Of a stretch of 64,000 nucleotides of DNA, positions 22,953 to 35,534 are shown piece after piece (position 1 is the first letter of the stretch; the number at the start of each line of letters is the position of its first letter). Below the pieces are notes generated by a model that made no database searches, was not told the DNA's origin, and worked only from the letters and a program-made list of their open reading frames with translations. Source of the DNA: Sordariomycetes sp. S80-01Y (taxonomy: Eukaryota; Ascomycota; Sordariomycetes); assembly GCA_037042185.1 (NCBI GenBank), contig JAXQJY010000032.1:434001-498000 (forward strand), written 5' to 3'. The translations under genes were made by a program, and so were the position numbers.

Positions 22953-24611
22953 ATGGCGACGCTCACAACGCTCCCGCCTGAAATTATGAGAGGAATGACA
23001 GGCGATCTGGCCAATGCGGACATCAAGTGCCTACGACTCGCTTGTAAGGATGCCGCTCAACTCGCTCAATTACGTCTGGGCCGCGTCTTTCTGTCTACCA
23101 ACAGTCGCGATATTGAGGTTCTACGAGAGATCGCACAAAGCGAAACTTATTGCGAGGGCATTGTTGAATTGATTTACGATGATGCGAGATTTGTACAGAA
23201 CCAGAAGACGCAAGACGACGTGGATTATGGGCATTCGGATTACTCGCAGGGTCCAGATGAATCCGATGCCTCAGATAGCCCGCCGTCCGCCGCCAAAGTG
23301 CCATTGTGGTACAGTCGAATCTTTGAAAAACATTGTCAGTATCTCGCGGATACCAAAGGCAACCTTGTTGAAAGGCCCTTCGACATCTACACGAGGGAAA
23401 TGTACAAATCGCGGCTGAGCTTACAACAATCCTACGATTCATATCAGGGGATTGCACAAGACCAGGCGCAGGTCATCGCCACCGACAGCGATAGGGAAAC
23501 ATTCCGTTACGCCTTGCAAAAGTTTATTAACCTTCGGAAAATCACCGTTACGCCGATCGCGCATGGTGAACCTTTCCGTCCGTACTACGAGACGCCAACA
23601 ATTCGCAGTCTACCACGCGGTTTCATCTATCCTATTCCAGATCCTTGGCCAGCTTCAGAGACAGCCGGCGGAGCCTCTGTCTATCACGAGGAGTGGAAAT
23701 CAGATCACGAGAAAACTCGCTGGCGTGGTGTGTGCCTAGTTCTCAGAGAGCTTGCTCAGCTGTCACATCATGTCACCGAGTTCACTATCGAAGTGAACCA
23801 GCTTCGCACTGGTCTAAACTGTCGTATGTTTGAGCGGTTGGCGGACAACCAAGAGTATACGGATCTTGTTTCGTTATTGCAACGACCCGGGCTGACTCGT
23901 TTCGACCTTGCACTATCGACTGGAGAGCAGGAAAACGACCATTGGCAATGCTATCAAAGCGGCCTGATACGCGAGGCTCTAAGCAACGCAAAAGGATTGC
24001 GACATGTAAGCCTTGCGACTGGACTCATCGTACCAACATCTGTCATGCGTCCATGGAAGTACCCCGGTCAGGACGAGAAGCATTTCTTCCCCATGCGGAG
24101 TATCTTTCCAGTGGATCAGTGGACGCACCTACAGCATTTTGGTCTTTCGCGATTTATCGTCAAGCAGAATGATTTGATTGCCTTCCTTAACACTATGCCA
24201 TCAACACTTCGCTCGGTTGAGTTGAGTTTTCTGTATTTCATGTGGGCCGAGGGCGACTACCGCGAATTCCTGCAGGATTTGAGGGACAAGCTCGATTGGC
24301 GCCAACGGCACCCATTGAATAGACCCAGAATCACTATCTGCCTTAATGTGAGGTCCCAACAGGTTTGGGAGGGACACTGCATCGATATCAGTGAAGAGGC
24401 GGAAGACTTCGTATATCGTGGCGGGCAAAACCCCTTTGGAAATGATACGAGTGTCAGAGGACGCACGGTATACAAAAGATGGGGGTTAGGAATCGAGCGC
24501 AATATGTTCAACCCTGCCGACGATAAACCATTTGTTCTTCCGCAACGCTTGATGGATTTGGGTATAACGGAGCCAGATGACCTATATCGACAAGGCATTA
24601 GGCTTCCCTGA
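22953..24611 (+). CDS. F-box-like protein, 552 aa
   Basis: A single exon. The N-terminus reads as a fungal F-box (LPPEIMRGM, LANADIKCLRLACKDAAQLA), the Skp1-binding adaptor of SCF ubiquitin ligases. The remainder has the LxxLxxL-type spacing seen in fungal F-box proteins with irregular leucine-rich C-termini (ALQKFINLRKITVTPIAH, LRHVSLATGLIV, TLRSVELSFLYFM). The start at 22953 is the first in-frame ATG and puts the F-box within ten residues of the N-terminus. No substrate-recognition domain is recognised. Large F-box families are common in this group, so the specific role is unknown. Confidence 0.8.
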   Translation: MATLTTLPPEIMRGMTGDLANADIKCLRLACKDAAQLAQLRLGRVFLSTNSRDIEVLREIAQSETYCEGIVELIYDDARFVQNQKTQDDVDYGHSDYSQGPDESDASDSPPSAAKVPLWYSRIFEKHCQYLADTKGNLVERPFDIYTREMYKSRLSLQQSYDSYQGIAQDQAQVIATDSDRETFRYALQKFINLRKITVTPIAHGEPFRPYYETPTIRSLPRGFIYPIPDPWPASETAGGASVYHEEWKSDHEKTRWRGVCLVLRELAQLSHHVTEFTIEVNQLRTGLNCRMFERLADNQEYTDLVSLLQRPGLTRFDLALSTGEQENDHWQCYQSGLIREALSNAKGLRHVSLATGLIVPTSVMRPWKYPGQDEKHFFPMRSIFPVDQWTHLQHFGLSRFIVKQNDLIAFLNTMPSTLRSVELSFLYFMWAEGDYREFLQDLRDKLDWRQRHPLNRPRITICLNVRSQQVWEGHCIDISEEAEDFVYRGGQNPFGNDTSVRGRTVYKRWGLGIERNMFNPADDKPFVLPQRLMDLGITEPDDLYRQGIRLP

Positions 24612-25079
24612 TACGGGAGTAATAATAATGGAACGCATATATTGCTAGACTCAACGTCGGAGCGGTCACAATGTAGGTATTTTTGACGCGAGACACTTTG
24701 TTGCCCCATTGTTTCGGCACAATGCAGGCATCGGAATATAGCTCGCTAAGGACAAACACTACGCTTCCCAATTACTGTGTTCAGTAAACATAGGACTATG
24801 AGGACATTTAGTGATGGATATTTTGCTAAGTGAGCAGTGCCACCATTCCCAGGGGCAATTCCACATGCCATTCAGCGCAGCCTTGATCTTTTCGCCTACC
24901 AGTGTGGTTCTTCCCTTCCAAGGTGCTCCATATTGAGCGCTACATGTTAAAACGGCAGCGACGAACGCAGCCGGCGTATCCGACTGGTGCGATGCTGACG
25001 TGTGCTCGCTACTCGTGAGGCCGTTTATGGCCTCCTTTGTGCTCGAGATGACTGATGCAATGACTGGAACAGCGGATGC
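24612..25079. other. Intergenic, no gene seen
   Basis: Nothing supported apart from the tail of the GH2 relic's reading frame on the minus strand. Confidence 0.5.
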
Positions 25080-26010
25080 ACTGCCCCACGGCGAGTTACG
25101 TTGAAACTGTTCCTGTCTTCCTGTCTTTGTGGTCCTTTAGGTCGATAAGACTTTGGATACGCCATGTTGGGTTGCTGGAAGAGTCGCTCAACCCGGGTAC
25201 GATGAAGCTGCATATGACGATCCATCAGCGGGGCATCGCCAACCTTCCGCGCTCTCACACATTTAGGGCATTCAATGACTTTCTTAGGCTTGGGCAACAT
25301 AAAATTCATGGTGAATGCTGTAAGATGGCCCAGGACGGAGGAGGCAGAGGCAGCTTTCTCGCCAGTGTCTTCATCTGTAATCTGGAAGACGACCGAGGCA
25401 GTGACTGGCTTGGAGCCCTTGTTGCAGACTTGGAGATTGACGAGAACCTGCGCTTCTTCCTCCGAGACCTCTGGAGTGCTGACAAACAGGCGGTCTGGGA
25501 CGGCGAACACGTCGCTGAAAGCGTCAAGCCAAACGTGGCGGTAGATCCCACCGCCCTCGTACCACCAGCCTTCCGCCTTTGCTAAGTCGGCACAAACGAG
25601 CAGCACGTTCGGACCTTGTCCCGCTAGGCTCAAGACCTCAGTGAGATCTATCGTCAGCGGCGAATATGCAGAGGGCTGCATTCCAATCCAGAAGCCATTC
25701 AGCCAGACGTCAGAGAAGCCGGGGATGCCATCGAACGTGATTGGGATACGCTCGTGCGGCGACAGCTCCGGAGCTTCGAAAAGTTTGCGGTAGTAGGCAA
25801 GTCCAGACTCGACGTGACCCTGCCACACTCGAGGATAATCATCAGGAACGGGGTGATCTGGAGCGGGCTTGGTCTTGATTCTCCAGTCGTGAGGAACATC
25901 TACAGGATTCCATGCCGCATCGGCCGACGAGGGCCTCAACTTTACGGTCTGAAGATGTCGAACCACGGTCTCGAAGATGGTCTCTTTATGGCCAGAATCT
26001 TCTCACTCTT
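25080..26010 (-). pseudogene. GH2 glycosidase N-terminal relic
   Basis: The minus-strand frame encodes the N-terminal sugar-binding domain of a glycoside hydrolase family 2 enzyme (beta-galactosidase or beta-glucuronidase type). It shows WNPVDVPHDWRI, GLAYYRKLFEAPEL, FDGIPGFSDVWLNGFWIG and EGWWYEGGGIYRHVWL. There is no ATG for this frame, with a stop just upstream. After LPKPK (about 25270) it changes into sequence with no family likeness. The immunoglobulin-like and TIM-barrel domains with the catalytic glutamates are missing. It is a truncated, non-functional remnant on the edge of the accessory region. Confidence 0.85.
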
Positions 26011-26946
26011 TAGTCAAATCACTCCAACCATTAGCGGTGGCGGCAGCTTAGATCAGAGTGCCATCATAGAATCGTCGGATTTATGAAATTCAAAAGGCGA
26101 CGAACTACTACCTCTCCCGAAATAGACAAAAGGGACGTTACAAAGGTAACAAAGTAGGTGAAGGAATTCACTCCGATAAGAATCATTTTGCGCATCGGGT
26201 TTACCTACAGACAAAGCACCTCCCCCAAAGCCTACAGTATAGCCACAGTAAGAGTTGTAACTACGCTCCACTTCTTCGGCCCTTTTAAAGTTACCCCGAA
26301 TCTAGATACGTAATGCTTCAGTGCGGGGCACTAGTATAGGTCGCTTAAGCTAGACATGGCCATCCATGACTCGGATATATACGAAGCCATCACTCGTATT
26401 CGGAACGAGGACCACCGAGACTCATCTAACGTCGCCCTCACTTAACGATGCTGTTGGAGATTAGACGCGTCCCAGGAGCACCTATGCAACTGCAATACTT
26501 GGGCGTCGGCACTGCCAAATGGCTCATGCGGCTCCGGACAGGCAAGAGTTGGCTATTTATATCTTATTAAATTCTGTTCTAGCACATATACGAAGCATGA
26601 GGAGAGGGTTTCAGTTTCGAATCTTCCTTCGGTTTAATGTGCGAGGGCTTGGAGGCTGCTGTGCCATGATATGAAGAAGACTGCGCCACCGAACACGGCC
26701 ACCACGCACCCCGACCCTGTTACCTTGAATCAGGACGACACTGGGAACACGCAACGGCATACAAGGCTTCAGCCCATGTGGGGCCTTACAAGGACTGGAC
26801 AGGGTGATGATTGTCTGACCACAAATTGAAACAGCCGCCGCGCTGCGAATCGGGGTTGCCGTCCACGCGTCAGCTAACCCAGTGCTTCCATTGTGCGCGA
26901 TGATTGATGAATTCAATCCTTCAAAAGACCGCCGCGCCTCGGTGGG
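26011..26946. other. Intergenic, no gene seen
   Basis: Only short frames. The region should include the promoter of the alpha/beta hydrolase gene. Confidence 0.5.
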
Positions 26947-28437
26947 ATGGCATCCATAGGCTTGCATTACTCCCAGGCCAACCCGCGTGAGATGATCTCT
27001 TGCGACGAGCGCCGCGACTGCTCTACAAAGGGCACCCTCGATGGCTTCACTCCTGCTGCCGGAAAAAGAGACCTTTTGCTGGTTTACATTCATGGATTTT
27101 GCGGCAGCGAACAGTCCTTCGGCCAGCTGCCTCTGCACGTCCACGACTATGTACGACAAGTTCTCCCCGAGACGCACGCTGTCTACTCTATGATTTACCC
27201 CCAATACGAAACCCGTCATGCTATGCACATTGCGGTAGAACTCTTCAGTCGCTGGCTGAACCGGCACGAAAAGTCGCGAACAGACATAATCCTAGTTGGA
27301 CACTCACTGGGCGGCATCCTGGCTGCTGAGGTTGCCCTGCTGGTAGGTCAATGGTCTGCAACGATCAATCTTGATAACTAACTCCAGCAGAGAACAAAGG
27401 ACTCGTGCTCGCATCATCAGTTACGCCACCCAGTCATCGGCACGATATCTCTGGACTGCCCTTTCTTGGGTCTCAACCCCGGCATCATCGTTCCTGGAAT
27501 TCTAAGTCTCTTCCGCTTCAACGAGCAGTCTAAAAGCCACGATTATCCGACAACATCCAGTGTACGCTCTCCCTCTTCGCCACCTTCGGACCACAAAGCC
27601 TGTTCGACTATGGACGACACATACTTCGATCCCACTCTCTTCAATGATAAGCAAGCATCGCTGGCGGAACGTGTCCGGAGGGGTGGACCATTCGGCTGGC
27701 TCCGTGAAGTCACCACTCATTACTTCTCCTACTGGACGTTTGGACGCTGTTTAAGACACCCCGGGGTCCTGAAGCTTCGATATCGCCAGCTACGGGCCCT
27801 TGAGCACGCCAAAGCCGGCGACCGCAAGGGACGGCCCGGTTTGCGTTTTCTGAACTATTACACCGCAAGCACCAAGCGACAGAATTACCAGCGACCAAGC
27901 GTCTATTCTCCGAGCAAGGGGCATGCGGACTTGAGACACTCATCTAGGCAGACAGGGAGTACGTTTCAACCAGGGGTTCCGTATACCGAAAATGTGTACA
28001 GTACGCAGGCAAAGCACGGGACTAATGCTATGGGGCTGGAGCATCGGACAGAAGGAACATCGTTCAGAGCCATCAATCGTTGGTGTGCGGGACAAAGGCA
28101 TCCTGCGAGGTTATTACACGACCTCTGCGGGCTGATGGTCAGCCTGGCAGTTTCTCTCTGGTTCACACTGCTGGGACTTCAGGGAGCACAGGAGAGTTAC
28201 CGGGGCGCGATACCGGGACCTGGAAAGACAGAAGATCCAGAGCCACCCAGGGCGCGTACGTTCTGTGTACTTCCTCAGAAGCCGGATTCCACGTGGGTGC
28301 GCATTTCTATGCGAGGCGTGGACCAAGTTGGTGCTCATTGCGGGCTCTTCCGTGACGACGCGCCGCACTATGGAGATTTAGTAAGGCACATGGGCAAGGA
28401 GATCGCTGGATGGATTCGGGACTCCGAGTCTGCATGA
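26947..28437 (+). CDS. Alpha/beta hydrolase (DUF676/lipase-like), 481 aa
   Basis: The N-terminal part has the alpha/beta hydrolase oxyanion strand LLLVYIHGFCG and the nucleophile elbow GHSLGG (Ser nucleophile), followed by a 45-nt intron (27343-27387, branch AACTAAC). The next exon continues with IGTISLDCPFLGLNPGI, and the C-terminus DSTWVRISMRGVDQVGAHCGLF supplies the likely catalytic His. The middle (about residues 285-400) is low in conserved features. The start is uncertain between ATG 26947 and ATG 26992. Family members are serine esterases or lipases of unknown substrate. No signal peptide is seen, so it is probably intracellular. Confidence 0.75.
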
Positions 28438-30644
28438 TGGTCGAAGGGCTTTAGCCAGGCGTTTACGATTATCAAGGCTCATCGTGAGGAGTAGTCCCAT
28501 GGAGCATAAATTTATGTTATTGATAAGTGGTTTCCAGGTCGAGTTGCGTGGCCGCGGATGATGAGCATAGTCGCAGCCTCATTGAAGATAATATCGTGAG
28601 CTGACGTACATGTCACTGGGGATACTTTGCGTCCACTCTAAAGATGTGACCGAGCCCTAGGCACAAGGAGAAGCCATTGTCGGACGAGATCATTCTTTGC
28701 CGTTGGCAAGGACTAGGTTAAAGATTGTCTGAATTTTATTTGCACATATGAATCGGTCAACATTCCGCATGCACAGACTGGCGTTGGCCCCGAGCGGGAT
28801 CTGAGACGCTCGTCCCAAATTCGTGGCCCCCTTTACTTGTGACGGTGCGGTTGGCAAGCAAACGCCCGGGCAGGGCTCTCCGACAACGCAACTCCCGCCC
28901 AAGACCACACACCACAAATTGCAAGCCGTGGCACTCATAGATTGGAAAGGCATAGCAAGAGCGGTATGCGTTGATCCCACTCTGGACGCTGGACATGACC
29001 GGTGTAGCGACTTCCTAGTAAGTCGCACCGTCATTACGGAGGTCAATTTCTGACCTGCCTTGCCGTACCACGCGACCTGTCTGTTCGTTCTCCTTTAAGA
29101 GCCATCCAGCATTTCGACTCAGCCCTTCACGAGGCGATATCTCTGTTCCGTCCCTGATAGTCATGTCCGGCAATGCGTGTTGGAGCGAGCCCGTTCTTGA
29201 CGTGACCTCGGATCAGCTAGCTTCGTGGCCAAAGTCCATGCGACGAAGCGTGGACAGGATTAAGATAGGTTGAAGTGTCTAAGCCTACGATATTTCTGCT
29301 CTTTCTCTCCGTCGTCGTGTCGTCTTGGCTGCTCCAACGCTCGAGTTTCAGCTTAAAGCTTCTGGCTCAGTTACTTTGTTACTCCTCCATGGTTGCCCGC
29401 GGATCTGGAGCCGTAATCGGCGTCGTCGTGCTCGAGATACATAAGATCGCCAAGCGATGTGCGCAAATTGGGACTTAATTTAATTGGGAGGATGCACAGA
29501 GAATGAAGGCAGATGGTGGACAGCGGGATTATAGGTAAATAACCGTTTCGGGCGTCAATAATATAGACCAAGTTATCGCATTATTACGTGCAGGCGTCGC
29601 GACAACGCCATCAGCAACGACTTCCTAGTCGCTCGTGCCGAAAACGTATAATACCGTCGGCGTAGAGAGATAGCTAAAACTAGACACAAAGGGACGATTG
29701 ATCCCTGAAAGAGCAACCGTTATAGACGGTATAGCTTTATGAAAACCCTTTGCGTTATACAGAAGGACCCGCTGTCGAGGCACCGCAACAAGGTGAGGTA
29801 GTGATCAGGCTCAGTCTAAAAGCGGCACTGCTCAGGTACCCATCCATTCAAGAGTCTGCATGGTCGCATCTATCTAGCAGGTGACCTGGATGGGGCTGGC
29901 TGGGCGGTACTTCTCTTATCTAACTGCCGCTTCGGGGCCATGATCGGCCGAGGAGGAAGCGTGGAGGGCGGAATTGGAGCGGACAGCGGAATTTTGGTCT
30001 TGTCTTTTGCATGGGGATCGTCCTCGAGTTCTTTGCTTTGTGCCAATTGTCGGCTGCGTCTTTGCAAGAGTCAATCAGGTGGTTGCATGAAGTGCGCAGG
30101 CGTGGCCCGTGCAGCAAACCTATACGATCCGCTCTTGGTATGTCGTGGTACACTCCCATCTTAGCTTCGGCCTTGCTTGTTTGTACTACATCACTAAATC
30201 TTAGCATAATGCTAATTTTAGTTCAATCTAGCTAAGCCACACACCCGCCATAAGCCTGACAATGGCCGTTCCGTTACACTTGTATATGTAGCTTGTTCAA
30301 TTTGCTTCATAAACTGGAATCCCATTGCAGTTGCAACTTATTGGACCTCCAGGGTGCCTTGCCTATAACAGTGGTGGTCGGTCATAGGGCAAAGCTTAGT
30401 AATCGGGTGTGGCCTATGCACGAAATAGCGATGTGGCTCGGAAGCCGCGGGAGAACCAGCAACAAAGGTAGATCTAAGCTCTTTCTATTTCCAGGCAATC
30501 TATTATCTAGCCCGCTACCTTTTGGTAATTAATATTTTGGTCATTGCACGTTATGTTGGAATCGAACGACCCGTAGCCATCGATCGACCCCCGCTTCTTC
30601 GAGCACCGCTTCCATCGCGGGCACACCGCCCTGCCGAAGGGCAT
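28438..30644. other. 2.2 kb gene-poor stretch
   Basis: No supported gene. Short frames occur, including a Cys-rich minus-strand frame near 28740-28945 without a start. This is the last accessory-type DNA before the conserved block begins at the desaturase gene. Confidence 0.5.
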
Positions 30645-32143
30645 CTACGCCTTCAGGGTCGCGGGTCGAGTGCCCAGCCCGTTGCGGTTGCGGAAGAAGA
30701 GCACGCCGCTGCCAGCGCCCTCGGCCTTCTCGCTCGGCTCGACCCACTGGCACATGCGCGCGCTGCGGTACATGGCGCGGATGAAGCCAAAGGCGCCGTC
30801 CTTGGTATCGGACCGGTAGTGCTTGCCCATGATGGGCTTGATCGCATCGGTCGCCTCGTCGGCGTTGTAGAAGGGGATGCTGCTGACGTAGTGGTGGAGG
30901 ACGTGCGTCTCGATGATGCCGTGCAGCAAGTGGCGTCCGATGAAACCCATCTCGCGATCAATGGTGGCAGCGGCGCCTCGAACGAAGTTCCACTCGTCGG
31001 AAGTGTAGTGGGGGAGAGAGGGGTCGGTGTGCTGGAGGAAGGTGATGGCGACTGTGCAAGTTGTCAGCAAAAGTCAGGGCAGGGGAACGAGCAATGCTTA
31101 CCGAGCCAGTGGTTGACCCAGAGCCAGGGAACCCAGAACCAAATGGCAGTGTTGGCCCAGCCAAAGGTGTTGCCGAGGTAGATCTGGATGAGAGCGCTGA
31201 GGGCGATGCCGAGATCGCTGAGGGCGATGAGCTTCGCGTCCTTCTCCTCGTACAAGGGGCTGCGGGGGTCGAAGTGGTTGACGCCGCCACCCATGCCGTT
31301 CTTCTTGCCCTTACCGCGTCCCTCGCGCTGGCGCTCGTGGTAGTTGTGGCCGGTGACGTTGGTCATGAGGTAGTTGGGCCAGCCGACGAGCTGCTGCCCG
31401 ATGAGCATGGACAGGGTGAAGATGGGAGTCTCCTCGGTCAGCTCGGACACCTCGTGCAGCATGCGGCCGACCTTGTTGGCGTACTCCTGACGGGTGCGAG
31501 GGACGAAGACCATGTCGCGCTCCATGTGGCCGGTGGCCTTGTGGTGCTTGCTGTGGGAGATCTGCCAGCTGAAGTAGGGGACGAAGAGCAGCGAGTGCAG
31601 AAGCCAGCCGGTGGCGTCGTTGATCGTGCGAGAAGGCGAGAAAGCGCCGTGACCGCACTCGTGGGCGATGACCCAGAGACCGGTACCGAACAGGCCCTGC
31701 ATGGCCGTGTACAGACCCCAGAGAGCGAAGCGAGCGCCCTTGCTAGGGATGTACTCGGGGGTGACAAAGTTGTGGAAGACGTAAAACGTGGTGGCGAGGC
31801 AAGCAACATCGCGCAGGATGTAGGCCCAGCCGCGGATGGCAGATCGCTCGAAGCAGTGCTTGGGGATGGCATCGCGGATGTCCTTGATGGTGTAGTCGGG
31901 GGGCGTGAAGTTGTTGCCGTACGTGTCGACCAGGTTGTCGTACTGCGTCTTGGCCTGGGCGTCAATGTCGACGGAGGAGAGGGAAGACAGCGAGGTGGAG
32001 GAGGCCGAGGGACGCGGCGAGTCGGAGGGCGACACGGCAGCAGAGGACTCCGAGTCGTTGGCCGCAGTGGTGGAGGTGACGGTCCTCCTCAGGACGGGGT
32101 TGCTGGGCACGGAGGCACCAGAAGAAGCTGTCGCGGAAGCCAT
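30645..32143 (-). CDS. FAD2: Delta-12 oleate desaturase, 482 aa
   Basis: Membrane-bound fatty acid desaturase that converts oleoyl to linoleoyl chains on ER phospholipids. ATG 32143; one intron at 31052-31101 (50 nt, donor GTAAGC) joins NHWL to VAITFLQH. The three di-iron histidine boxes are present: HECGHGAF, HSKHH and, in the second exon, HVLHH. Hydrophobic segments lie around them (ACLATTFYVFHNF, LWGLYTAMQGLFGTGLWVIA, LFVPYFSW, NHWL onward). The Ser/Thr-rich N-terminus is typical of ascomycete oleate desaturases. It is one of the best-conserved genes of the window and marks the start of the housekeeping half. Confidence 0.95.
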
Positions 32144-33767
32144 TGCGGGCGTCGTTGAGTCGCGAGCAAAGGGGAGATGGGATGGAGGCTTGTCGACAGC
32201 AGACCAGACGACAGTGAAAGGACGAAGAAGGAGGGTGGGATGGTTCAGGAAAAGCCACAGGAGGAATCAGGTCATCAAGGGCAGAAAGCGGATTGGGGAA
32301 AGGCGGTGAAAAGCAAAAAAGGAGAATTTGCTTCTCTTATCGGGTCAGTGAAGGCGACGCTGTGCTCCAACGGGTGCATCTGAATCGCTGGTGCTTCTCC
32401 CTCGTGGAGCCCTCTATATTTTTTTCCCTCCTGAAGACTCCGACCGAGTCGACTCCAGGCGTCGGATTTTGTTGGGGTGGTTGAGCCAGGGGCAAATCGG
32501 AGGAGATGGTGGGGTCGAGGGTCGCCGGGACCGAGCAATCAGGGCGCAGGGTTTAGAGGCGCCAGGGACTCAGCTGGCGCGGGACGACGATCGCGGGGCA
32601 GCGGAGGGCCCTGGAGGGCCCTGAACAGCCATCTAGAGGGGACGCAGAGCGATGCAGAGCGACGCAGATAGCCTAATCTGCGCCATCACAAGCTTCGCCC
32701 GAGACATACAGCGGCTCTCACCGCCTCGGCCAGCCTGTGATTGAGGCGACTGAGGTGATTGACGCCATTGACTGACATGAATCTGACCCGTGGACGGCAC
32801 GGGTGCGCGCCAGCAGATGCGCAGCAGATGCGCAGCCCAGCTCGACGGCAGCACGCAGACCAGTCCGATTTGGTCGCGCTGTCTTGGCTGCGACGGAGGT
32901 GGTTTGACAGAGACTGGCACAGCCCGTCAGCGGCGCTTCCCCGTGACAATCACATGCCAATTCGCCTCACTGGACGGGCACTGCAGTGAGCACTGGCAGT
33001 CGACCTGACCCAGGCTGCTGAAATGCTGAGTCTCGGGTCGCGCTCTGGCCACAAGCTTGATCCGGTTTTTAACCTTGTCCAAGTGCCGCCCTACCAGCAG
33101 CTTGTCAGCGATGGCTCCAACGCCTCGCCCTCCATCAGCGCGAGGAGCTGAGTCGAGGACGACCACCATCAGAAATGCACATGACGAGGTGTTTATTCAT
33201 TCATGCTGCGGTCGAAGCGCGTGCTCCCATCCTTTGCTGTCTTGCTTCTGCTTCCGAGGTCGATGCTGGCCGGTCGTCGTCGTCGGCAAAGCATGTGGGG
33301 GCGCCCTCGATTCTGTTGGGGAAGTTGTTGAGCCATTCGGGTCCCTGGTCCGCGCCCCGTAGATACGCGTAGCGATTGGAAGGTCCTTGCAAGGTACAGT
33401 ACTTATCGATATCGATAGCCGGCCATCGAAACCTGGAACCCACTGCAACAGCCGAGATCAGGGGACGAACCTACCGCCGCTCTCCACGTGCTCGCGCCCT
33501 CCCCGCCAATCAGCTGCCGCCACCCCTGGTGTTATCGTGAAGGGCCCCGATTGGACATTTTGCCTTCCCCGCAGAGGACATCAATCAGCGGAGGATAATT
33601 CGAAGCATCATGTTTTGACATTGCTCGTTGCATAGGTACATTATACAGAGGGCATCTGCTTTTACTCCACCAGGCTACTCAGCCTCAGTCTATTCAGTTC
33701 AAACGTGCTGTCCTCGGATTTTGCCTCGCCTCGAACAGTCTCCTCTGCGTTGTGCCTCCTGACCTCC
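32144..33767. other. Intergenic, desaturase promoter region
   Basis: No gene. It contains the upstream region of the minus-strand desaturase and then the 3' side of the next minus-strand gene. A short tandem GATGCAGAGC-type repeat lies near 32640-32665. Confidence 0.6.
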
Positions 33768-35534
33768 TCAGGATATTTCGAGCAACCCTGTCTGCTCGTG
33801 CCCTCTCTGCGGGTGTGGCTTGTGGCCTCGAGAAGCCGAGAGAGCTCTGGAGCGACTTTTGACTTGATTCACTGAACGGTTTGGACGAAGCAGCGATGGC
33901 AGCTGTGGCGTCGAAAGCCACGATGGTGTAGACGCTGTTTGAGGAATATCAGCAATCTGAGATAGGGACAGAGATGGAGGACACTTCGAAGATCGACCCC
34001 ACACAGTATTGCCTCTGTCGGAGTCACTATCGGAGCTGGCGTCTTCGTCGTTGCACATCTCGGTGTCATTATCTTCTTCCTCGCCACTCCCGTCCATGTC
34101 ATCCACACCCCAGGCCGCTGTACTCATCAGCTTCTTGGACTGCTTCGTTGATCGTGTGCTCTTCCATCCGCCTTCGACACTCTCACCCGTACACCCCTCT
34201 TCATCCTCGACATCACTCATGGGCTCCAGCTGCGAATCCCCATTCAGCCACTGGGACCGTATCCTCTTGAAGACTTTATGAGCCCTGTGATCAGGGATGT
34301 GAAGAGCCTCCGCCATTCGGGGAAGCAGCTCGCTCTCGAAGTTGTGCATGTGCACGAGACAGATTCGCTGCATGTCGAAGTGCACCCATTGTTTCAGGCG
34401 CTGGTTCACGGGATCCGCGGGTACGCAGTCCATCCCACCTCGCATGCCGCGCATGATCTTGCGGACGGGACCCGTCCATAGCTGGACCTGCAGTCTGAGG
34501 GCCTCGCCGCTGTCAAGTCCAGTCCGAGTCCGCGGGTCGGCCTCGAAATCGTCGAAGACGTCTCTCCAGAACTTGGGCGCGCTCTTGTTGGGAGTTGCTA
34601 CCCATTTTCTCCCGAGCTTTTCAAGCTTCTCGAAGATTCTGAGCTTCACGCCGTTGGGAACTTCGGCCTTGCTGCGCGCCACTCGGGCACGGGAGATTCT
34701 TAGTTGATCTGGTGTCGCGGCCCTGGCCGTTCGCAAAGTTGCAGTTCTTGGTCGTTGTGAATGATGACGATCATGGTGTTGTGAAGCGGCGAGTGCGCGC
34801 GACGTATCCTGCGTGCCGTTCATCTGGGTCTGTTAGCTCCCGGTAACTTTCGTTCAAATCGGGAAACAAACCGGACTATTTGCACTGGCAGTGGACATGC
34901 TGTTTCTTGTAGGCAATGCCTTGGTTTCCCCTCTAGTCTGCATCTGGACAAAGTCTGCGTGGTACAGCTCCGGATCGATGTTGGACTGGATGAGCAGCGA
35001 AACTCGGTCTTTGGCGGCTTGCCGCCTTTCGGCCCAGAACGGACAATCACGCATGTGCCCGTCCGTGATTACAGACAGCTCATCCTTTATCTGCTTCCGG
35101 AACATATATTCGGGGTTCTTCCGGGACGTCCTGTCATGGATGTGTGGCAGCATGCTTGGCGACCGATTCGACAAAGGCGCCTTGGATGGCAATTTCATGT
35201 TCCAATAGTGAAAGCATGACTCCTGAACGAAAATATCTGTCAGCCAGTGAAACCGATGGCGGGTTCTTGGTTCTTCGGGGAAACTCACGTAGCGCCTCGC
35301 CTCCTTGCGATTGACCTTGCGCTCTCTCATCGCGGTCAAGTAGTGAGCTCTGTCCCCGAGGTCGACATCGCCCCAGCAAGGCGGCACAGGGACCTTTCTC
35401 TTAAAACTTTCGTAATCAAACTTCCCGTTGCAGCAAGACCGGCTGCGGCGTCGCTTCTTGTACTCCCCAGGAGCTCTTGGGGTCCCGGTTCCTGGCCCTG
35501 TACAATGGTGGATGAGGGACCATCCTGGTTGCAA
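33768..35534 (-). CDS. Hypothetical protein, two introns, 5' end unresolved
   Basis: Three open segments join across a 66-nt intron (35223-35288, donor GTGAGT, branch CTGAC) and a 48-nt intron (34824-34871, branch GCTAAC) in phase 0. The first part is basic and Cys-containing (KKRRRSRSCCNGKFDYESF, VPVPPCWGDVDLGD) and the second holds FHYWNMKLPSK and HMRDCPFWAERR. A Trp/basic segment (FEKLEKLGRKWVATPNK) leads to an acidic, Ser-rich tail. The frame at 35534 starts with TTG; the first in-frame ATG is 35330, which would drop the conserved-looking N-terminal part, so an upstream exon is likely. No known domain is recognised. Its composition suggests a nuclear protein. Confidence 0.6.

Noticed and set aside
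26611-27267. 218-codon minus-strand frame
   Set aside because: Overlaps the alpha/beta hydrolase exon antisense and has no domain features.
28690-29046. Cys-rich minus-strand frame (CNLWCVVLGGSC...CPGVC)
   Set aside because: No ATG with a signal peptide and no supporting splice sites; could be debris, but the evidence is too weak to annotate.
29870-30235. Overlapping short frames on both strands
   Set aside because: No domain, no agreement on strand, and no promoter-like context.
31061-32158. 365-codon plus-strand open frame
   Set aside because: Antisense shadow of the oleate desaturase, produced by its G/C-rich third positions.
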